From Zeimonas sp032027205 (GTDB taxonomy: Bacteria; Pseudomonadota; Gammaproteobacteria; Burkholderiales; Burkholderiaceae_E), in the NCBI GenBank assembly GCA_032027205.1, contig JAVSMN010000001.1, positions 2,046,219 through 2,110,218 on the forward strand: a stretch of DNA of 64,000 nt. The letters are read 5' to 3'. The notes beneath the pieces are model-generated. The model ran no database searches, was not told where the DNA came from, and saw only the letters and a program-made list of their open reading frames with translations. Position 1 is the stretch's first letter. Each line of letters begins with the position of its first letter. The translations under genes were made by a program, and so were the position numbers. Positions 60,123 to 64,000 of the stretch are shown here, piece after piece.

Positions 60123-60887
60123 TCAGCGCGGGCGCACGACGAGGAACCAGGGGCGGGCGAGGGTGCGGATCAGGCGACCGTCGGCGGTGAGCGGGAGCGT
60201 GGTCATCGCAACGCTGTCGAACACGTTGCCGCCGACGACGCGCGCGACTCGACGGCGCCGATCGATGGAGACGACGACGTCGCAGTGCGCGGAGGTCAGG
60301 TGTTCGAGGTCGTCGATTTCGTCCATTCGAAGCAGAGTGACCCGATCGCGCAGGCGGGAGATGTTCCTCGCTCCGCACAGCAGGTCGCCGGGTTTCGTCG
60401 GCACCTCGTCGGCGAGCAGCAGATCGAACTGGGCGTCGTCGCCGGCGTCGCGTTCGCGCGCGAGCAGCGCGCGCAGATAGCGGGCGTGGGCCGAATTGCC
60501 GACGAAGGACGGCGCGGCGACGCCGATCTGCTGCATCAGAAACGAGACGAACGCGGCCGACCACGGTGCACCGGGGCGGGGCGGCGCGCCTGGCCCGTTC
60601 GCGCTTGCGGTGCCCAGCGCCCAGTAGCGGTGCACGCGCGCCCGGGCGTCGAAGGGCTCAGTGTCGAGTTCGCTCGCGCCCTCGCGTACGAGTCGCGCAG
60701 TGCCGTCGGTGGCGTCCACCGAGGTTTCACCCCAGTCGCGCCACTCGTGCAGCGCGACGGCGACCAGATGCCGCGCGACCTGCTCGCCGGGCAGCCGACG
60801 CGCGAGCGCCGAGTCGGGCAGCATCATTGCCGCCAGCAGCAGCAATGCACCGGTGGCTGCCGACGCGCGGCGAGACGTTTCGCGCAA
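60123..60887 (-). CDS. DUF2272 family secreted protein
   Basis: 254 residues from a TTG start at 60887 with GGAGG 6 nt upstream; this choice gives a clean signal peptide (about 1-28, LLLLAAMMLPDSALA). The rest has APWSAAFVSFLMQQIGVAAP and FLLADEVPTKPGDLLC-like segments (ADEVPTKPGDLLCGARNISR) with a conserved Cys and HCDVVVSIDRRRRVARVVGG, the pattern of DUF2272, a CHAP/NlpC-like peptidoglycan hydrolase-related fold. A cell-wall role is likely but unproven. No ATG lies at a better place. Confidence 0.75.
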   Translation of the reverse strand: MRETSRRASAATGALLLLAAMMLPDSALARRLPGEQVARHLVAVALHEWRDWGETSVDATDGTARLVREGASELDTEPFDARARVHRYWALGTASANGPGAPPRPGAPWSAAFVSFLMQQIGVAAPSFVGNSAHARYLRALLARERDAGDDAQFDLLLADEVPTKPGDLLCGARNISRLRDRVTLLRMDEIDDLEHLTSAHCDVVVSIDRRRRVARVVGGNVFDSVAMTTLPLTADGRLIRTLARPWFLVVRPR

Positions 60888-60986
60888 GCGATTCCTCCGA
60901 TCGGGCTTTGCGCATATCCTCGCGCGAATTCGACCCCAGACCTGAGGCGGCCCGCTCGGGCACGCCGGATTCATTCGCAGCTTCCG

Positions 60987-61706
60987 ATGCCCGCTTCGAC
61001 GAGAGAACCGATCTACCGCGTGCGCGGGCTCGTTCGCACCTATCGGATGGGCGAGGTCGAGATCCAGGCGCTGCGCGGCGTCGACCTGGATCTGTACGCC
61101 GGTGAATTCGTCGTCCTGCTGGGCGCCTCGGGCAGCGGGAAGTCCACGCTGCTGAACATCCTCGGCGGCCTGGATCGCGCAAGTTCGGGCGAAGTGCTCT
61201 ATCGCGGCCGCGACCTCGGGCACGCCGACGCCGCCGAGCGCACGCGGTTCCGGCGACGCGAGGCGGGCTTCGTGTTCCAGTTCTACAACCTGATCGCCAG
61301 CCTCACCGCGCTCGAGAACGTCGCCATCGTCACCGAGATCGCGGAGAACCCGATGGACCCGGCCGAGGCGCTGCGGCTGGTCGGGCTCGCCGATCGCGCC
61401 GATCATTTTCCGGCGCAACTCTCCGGGGGCGAGCAGCAGCGTGTGGCGATTGCGCGCGCGATCGCGAAGAACCCGTCGGTGCTGCTGTGCGACGAGCCGA
61501 CCGGCGCGCTCGATTCGCGCACGGGGGTGCGCGTGCTTGCCGTTCTGGCAGACGTCAACGCCCGGCTCGGCACGACGACGGTCGTCATCACGCACAACGC
61601 GGTGATCGCCGACATGGCCGACCGCGTAATCCGGCTCAGCGATGGCAGCGTCGCCGAGGTGCGCGTCAACGAACACAAGCTCGCCGCCGAGGCGCTGCGC
61701 TGGTAG
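60987..61706 (+). CDS. ABC exporter ATPase, LolD/MacB type
   Basis: 239 residues. Walker A LLGASGSGKSTLLNILGG, FVFQFYNLIASLTALENVAI (the Q-loop string of the MacB/LolD group), signature LSGGEQQRVAIARAIAKNPS, Walker B LLCDEPTGALDS and H-loop VVITHN. It pairs with the FtsX-type permease that starts immediately after its stop (TAGATG). Such pairs move lipoproteins, peptides or envelope lipids; the substrate is unknown. Confidence 0.9.
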   Translation: MPASTREPIYRVRGLVRTYRMGEVEIQALRGVDLDLYAGEFVVLLGASGSGKSTLLNILGGLDRASSGEVLYRGRDLGHADAAERTRFRRREAGFVFQFYNLIASLTALENVAIVTEIAENPMDPAEALRLVGLADRADHFPAQLSGGEQQRVAIARAIAKNPSVLLCDEPTGALDSRTGVRVLAVLADVNARLGTTTVVITHNAVIADMADRVIRLSDGSVAEVRVNEHKLAAEALRW

Positions 61707-64000
61707 ATGCGGGCGCTGAACCGAAAGCTGCTGCGCAACCTGCGGGCGCTGAGAGGCCAGGGCCTGGCGATCGCGCTCGTCGTCGCCGGCGGCGTCGCGA
61801 TGTTCGTGATGTCTTTCGCCGCGGTCGATTCGCTGCGTCGCACGCAGCGTGACTTCTACGCCGAGCAGCGCTTCGCCGACGTCTTCGCCGAGTTGAAGCG
61901 AGCGCCCGAGTCGCTCGCCGAGCGCCTGCGCGAGGTCGATGGTGTGGCCGTTCTCGAGACGCGTGTGCTCGCGCCAGCGCGGCTGCAGGTCGCGGGCTAC
62001 GCCGACCCGATCGCCGGGCTCGCCGTGTCGATCCCCGACGGCGCGCAGCCGCTGCTCAATCGCCTCTTCCTGCGCGACGGGGCCATGCCGGATCCAGCGA
62101 GCGACGACCAGGTCGTCGTCAACGAGGCCTTCGCCGAAGCGCACGGGCTGAAGCCGGGCGCCCGCATCGAGATGGTGGTCAACGGCCGGCTGCAGCCGCT
62201 GACCGTGGTCGGCACCGGACTTTCGCCGGAGCACGTCTACCAGATCCGACCGGGCGATATCTTTCCCGATTACGCGCGCTACGCGGTGCTGTGGATGAAC
62301 CGAACTGCGCTGGCGGCCGCCTTCGGCATGGACGGCGCCTTCGACAGCGTCGTCGCCACGCTGTCGCCGGGCGCGTCCGCTGCCGATGTCGGCGATGCCT
62401 TCGACCTGCTGCTTGCGCCGTACGGCGGGCTGCGCGCGCACGATCGCGAGCTGCAGACCTCGCACCGTTACCTGGAGCAGGAGCTCGAGCAGCTCGACGC
62501 GATGTCGCGCTTCGTCCCGATGATCTTCCTCGGCGTCGCCGCGTTCCTGCTCAACGTCGTCGTTGCGCGCGTGATCCGCACGCAGCGGGCAGAGATTGCC
62601 GTGCTCAAGGCCTTCGGCTACGGCAGCGGCGCGATCGCGCTCCACTACCTGTCGCTCGTGCTGGCGGTCGTCGTCGTCGGCTCGATCGCCGGCGTGCTCG
62701 CTGGCGCCTGGCTCGCCGACGGCCTGGCCACGATCTACCAGGAATTCTTCCGCTTCCCTTTCCTGCGGATGCGGGTGCGGCCGCTGATCGGCGCGGGCGC
62801 GGTCCTGATCGCGCTCATCGCCGCAGCGTTCGGTGCGTGGTCGGCGGTGGCCGCCGCGTTCCGGCTGGAGCCGGCCGAGGCGATGCGCCCGCCGTCGCCT
62901 GCCCGCTATCGGCGAACGCTGGTCGAGCGCCTGGGCGTCGGCCGCTTCCTCAGCCAGCCCACGCGAATCGTGCTGCGCAACCTCGAGCGCCAGCCGTGGC
63001 GCTCGTCGCTGTCGGCGCTCGGCATCGCGTTGGCTGTCGCGCTGCTCGTTCTCGGCGGCCTGCAGCAGGGGGCGGTCGGCTTCATGGTCGACGCGCAACT
63101 GCGCGTAGCGCAGCGGCAGGACCTGACGGTTTCCTTCGACGAGACACGCTCGATCCGCGCGGTTCACGAGTTGGCCGCGATGCCCGCCGTGCGCAGCGTC
63201 GAGGGCTTTCGCGTCGCCCCCGCGGTGCTGCGCCACGGCCATCGCGAGTACCGCACGGCGTTGCAGGGCTACGAGGAAGACGGCGAGCTCTTTCGCGTGC
63301 TCGACGAGCGGCTTTCGCCGATCCGGCTGGCCGACGGCGGCGTGATGCTCACCGACTACCTTGGCCGACTGCTCGGCGTGTCGGCCGGCGACCGGCTGCA
63401 GGTGGAGGTGCTCGAGGGCCGGCGCGCGAGCTTCGAGCTTCCGGTGGCCGGCCTCGTCACCGAGTACGTCGGCGTCGGCGCGTACCTGACGCGGCCGACG
63501 CTGAACCGGCTGCTGCAGGAAGGGCCGGCGGTCAGCGGCGCATTCGTCGCCGTTGCGCCCGAGGCAATCGACGACGCGACCAGCCGCCTGAACCGCATGC
63601 CGGGCGTGGCAAACGTCACCATCCGGGAACGCGCGATCGCGTCCTTTTTCGAGCTGATGGGCGAGACGCTGCTCGTCTATGCGTTCTTCTCGATCTTGCT
63701 CGCCGGATCGATCGCCTTCGCCGTCGTCTACAACAACGCCCGCATCGCATTGGCCGAACGCAGCCGCGAGCTGGCAACGCTGCGCGTGCTCGGTTTCGGT
63801 TACGGTGAAGTGGCCTGGGTGCTGCTCGGCGAGCTGGCGCTGCTGGCGCTGCTGGCGATCCCGCTGGGTTTCGCCGCCGGGGTCGGCTTCGCCTGGGTCG
63901 TCACGCGCGCGATGCAGACGGAGCTCTTTCGCGTGCCGGTGGTGATCGAGGCGTCCGCCTTCGCCACCGCTGCCGCGGTGGTCGTCGTCGCCTCGCTGCT
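61707..64000 (+). CDS. FtsX-like ABC permease, 3' end outside window
   Basis: At least 764 residues, open to the right edge. An N-terminal helix (about 19-40, GLAIALVVAGGVAMFVMSFA), a MacB-like periplasmic domain, three helices (about 270-390), then a second copy of the same layout: helix at about 435-455, periplasmic domain, and helices from about 655. This duplicated FtsX form of about 800 residues is typical of DevC/YbbP-like permeases. ATG 61707 directly follows the ATPase stop. The expected third component, a membrane-fusion protein, would lie beyond the window. Confidence 0.88.
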   Translation, partial: MRALNRKLLRNLRALRGQGLAIALVVAGGVAMFVMSFAAVDSLRRTQRDFYAEQRFADVFAELKRAPESLAERLREVDGVAVLETRVLAPARLQVAGYADPIAGLAVSIPDGAQPLLNRLFLRDGAMPDPASDDQVVVNEAFAEAHGLKPGARIEMVVNGRLQPLTVVGTGLSPEHVYQIRPGDIFPDYARYAVLWMNRTALAAAFGMDGAFDSVVATLSPGASAADVGDAFDLLLAPYGGLRAHDRELQTSHRYLEQELEQLDAMSRFVPMIFLGVAAFLLNVVVARVIRTQRAEIAVLKAFGYGSGAIALHYLSLVLAVVVVGSIAGVLAGAWLADGLATIYQEFFRFPFLRMRVRPLIGAGAVLIALIAAAFGAWSAVAAAFRLEPAEAMRPPSPARYRRTLVERLGVGRFLSQPTRIVLRNLERQPWRSSLSALGIALAVALLVLGGLQQGAVGFMVDAQLRVAQRQDLTVSFDETRSIRAVHELAAMPAVRSVEGFRVAPAVLRHGHREYRTALQGYEEDGELFRVLDERLSPIRLADGGVMLTDYLGRLLGVSAGDRLQVEVLEGRRASFELPVAGLVTEYVGVGAYLTRPTLNRLLQEGPAVSGAFVAVAPEAIDDATSRLNRMPGVANVTIRERAIASFFELMGETLLVYAFFSILLAGSIAFAVVYNNARIALAERSRELATLRVLGFGYGEVAWVLLGELALLALLAIPLGFAAGVGFAWVVTRAMQTELFRVPVVIEASAFATAAAVVVVASL

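Noticed and set aside
60888..63242. Upstream part of a 1039-codon minus-strand frame continuing through the ABC exporter genes
   Set aside because: Only the last 254 codons (DUF2272 protein, TTG start) look like protein; the rest is antisense to the ATPase and FtsX genes.

Overview
The window is GC-rich, almost fully coding DNA (about 59 protein genes, no rRNA, tRNA or CRISPR seen) with many ATGA/GTGA stop-start overlaps. Gene content (NsrR, FdxA, cbb3-type and NorB-type heme-copper enzymes, CpxRA/Spy, QseBC-like, EttA, PrkA/DUF444/SpoVR, class III ADH with S-formylglutathione hydrolase) points to a Gram-negative, facultatively respiring proteobacterium, most likely a betaproteobacterium of the Burkholderiales type. 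That placement rests on gene content, not on a phylogeny.

Layout. 1-3840 (minus): start of a flavodoxin-like gene, the 3' scrap of a UPF0114/YqhA gene, and a nitric oxide reductase operon (small membrane protein, a NorC carrying a second c-heme domain, NorB) behind an NsrR-type operator. 3926-13684 (minus): a TonB-linked uptake cluster (DUF2946 protein, TonB-dependent receptor, ExbB, ExbD, TonB, a secreted membrane-anchored CobN-like chelatase, a MotA/TolQ/ExbB protein, a DUF2149 protein) resembling the hmu heme-uptake operons. 13817-16811 (plus): glycosyltransferase, polysaccharide deacetylase, AI-2E-family permease. 16860-20955 (minus): Uma2 protein, ThDP enzyme, flavoprotein. 21101-26853 (plus): MetE-like methyltransferase and a complete branched-chain-amino-acid-type ABC transporter. 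26842-30111 (minus): sorbosone-dehydrogenase-like lipoprotein, enoyl-CoA hydratase, PRC-barrel protein with a terminator.

30406-38502 (plus) is the most striking part: ferredoxin, a CcoS-CcoN fusion oxidase, a CcoO-like and a single-heme CcoP-like cytochrome, nsrR, SCO, a membrane protein, cysteine synthase, glutathione-dependent formaldehyde/GSNO dehydrogenase and S-formylglutathione hydrolase. All read the same way with very short gaps behind a promoter overlapped by a second NsrR-type palindrome. With the norCB operator this suggests a local NO/nitrosative-stress regulon: NsrR senses NO, two heme-copper enzymes handle NO or respiration under NO, and the class III ADH removes S-nitrosoglutathione.

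38575-53272 holds TerB, a UvrD-type helicase, an MFS transporter, CpxRA with a divergent Spy/CpxP-like gene and a CpxR box, a UPF0149/SEC-C protein, a two-component pair like the proteobacterial dedicated sortase regulators with an odd 20-bp triplication at its junction, a DegP-type protease, and a QseBC-like pair. 53529-58236 is the SpoVR-DUF444-PrkA module. 58371-64000 holds a truncated gene scrap, EttA, a DUF2272 protein and a LolD/FtsX-type ABC exporter that runs off the right edge.
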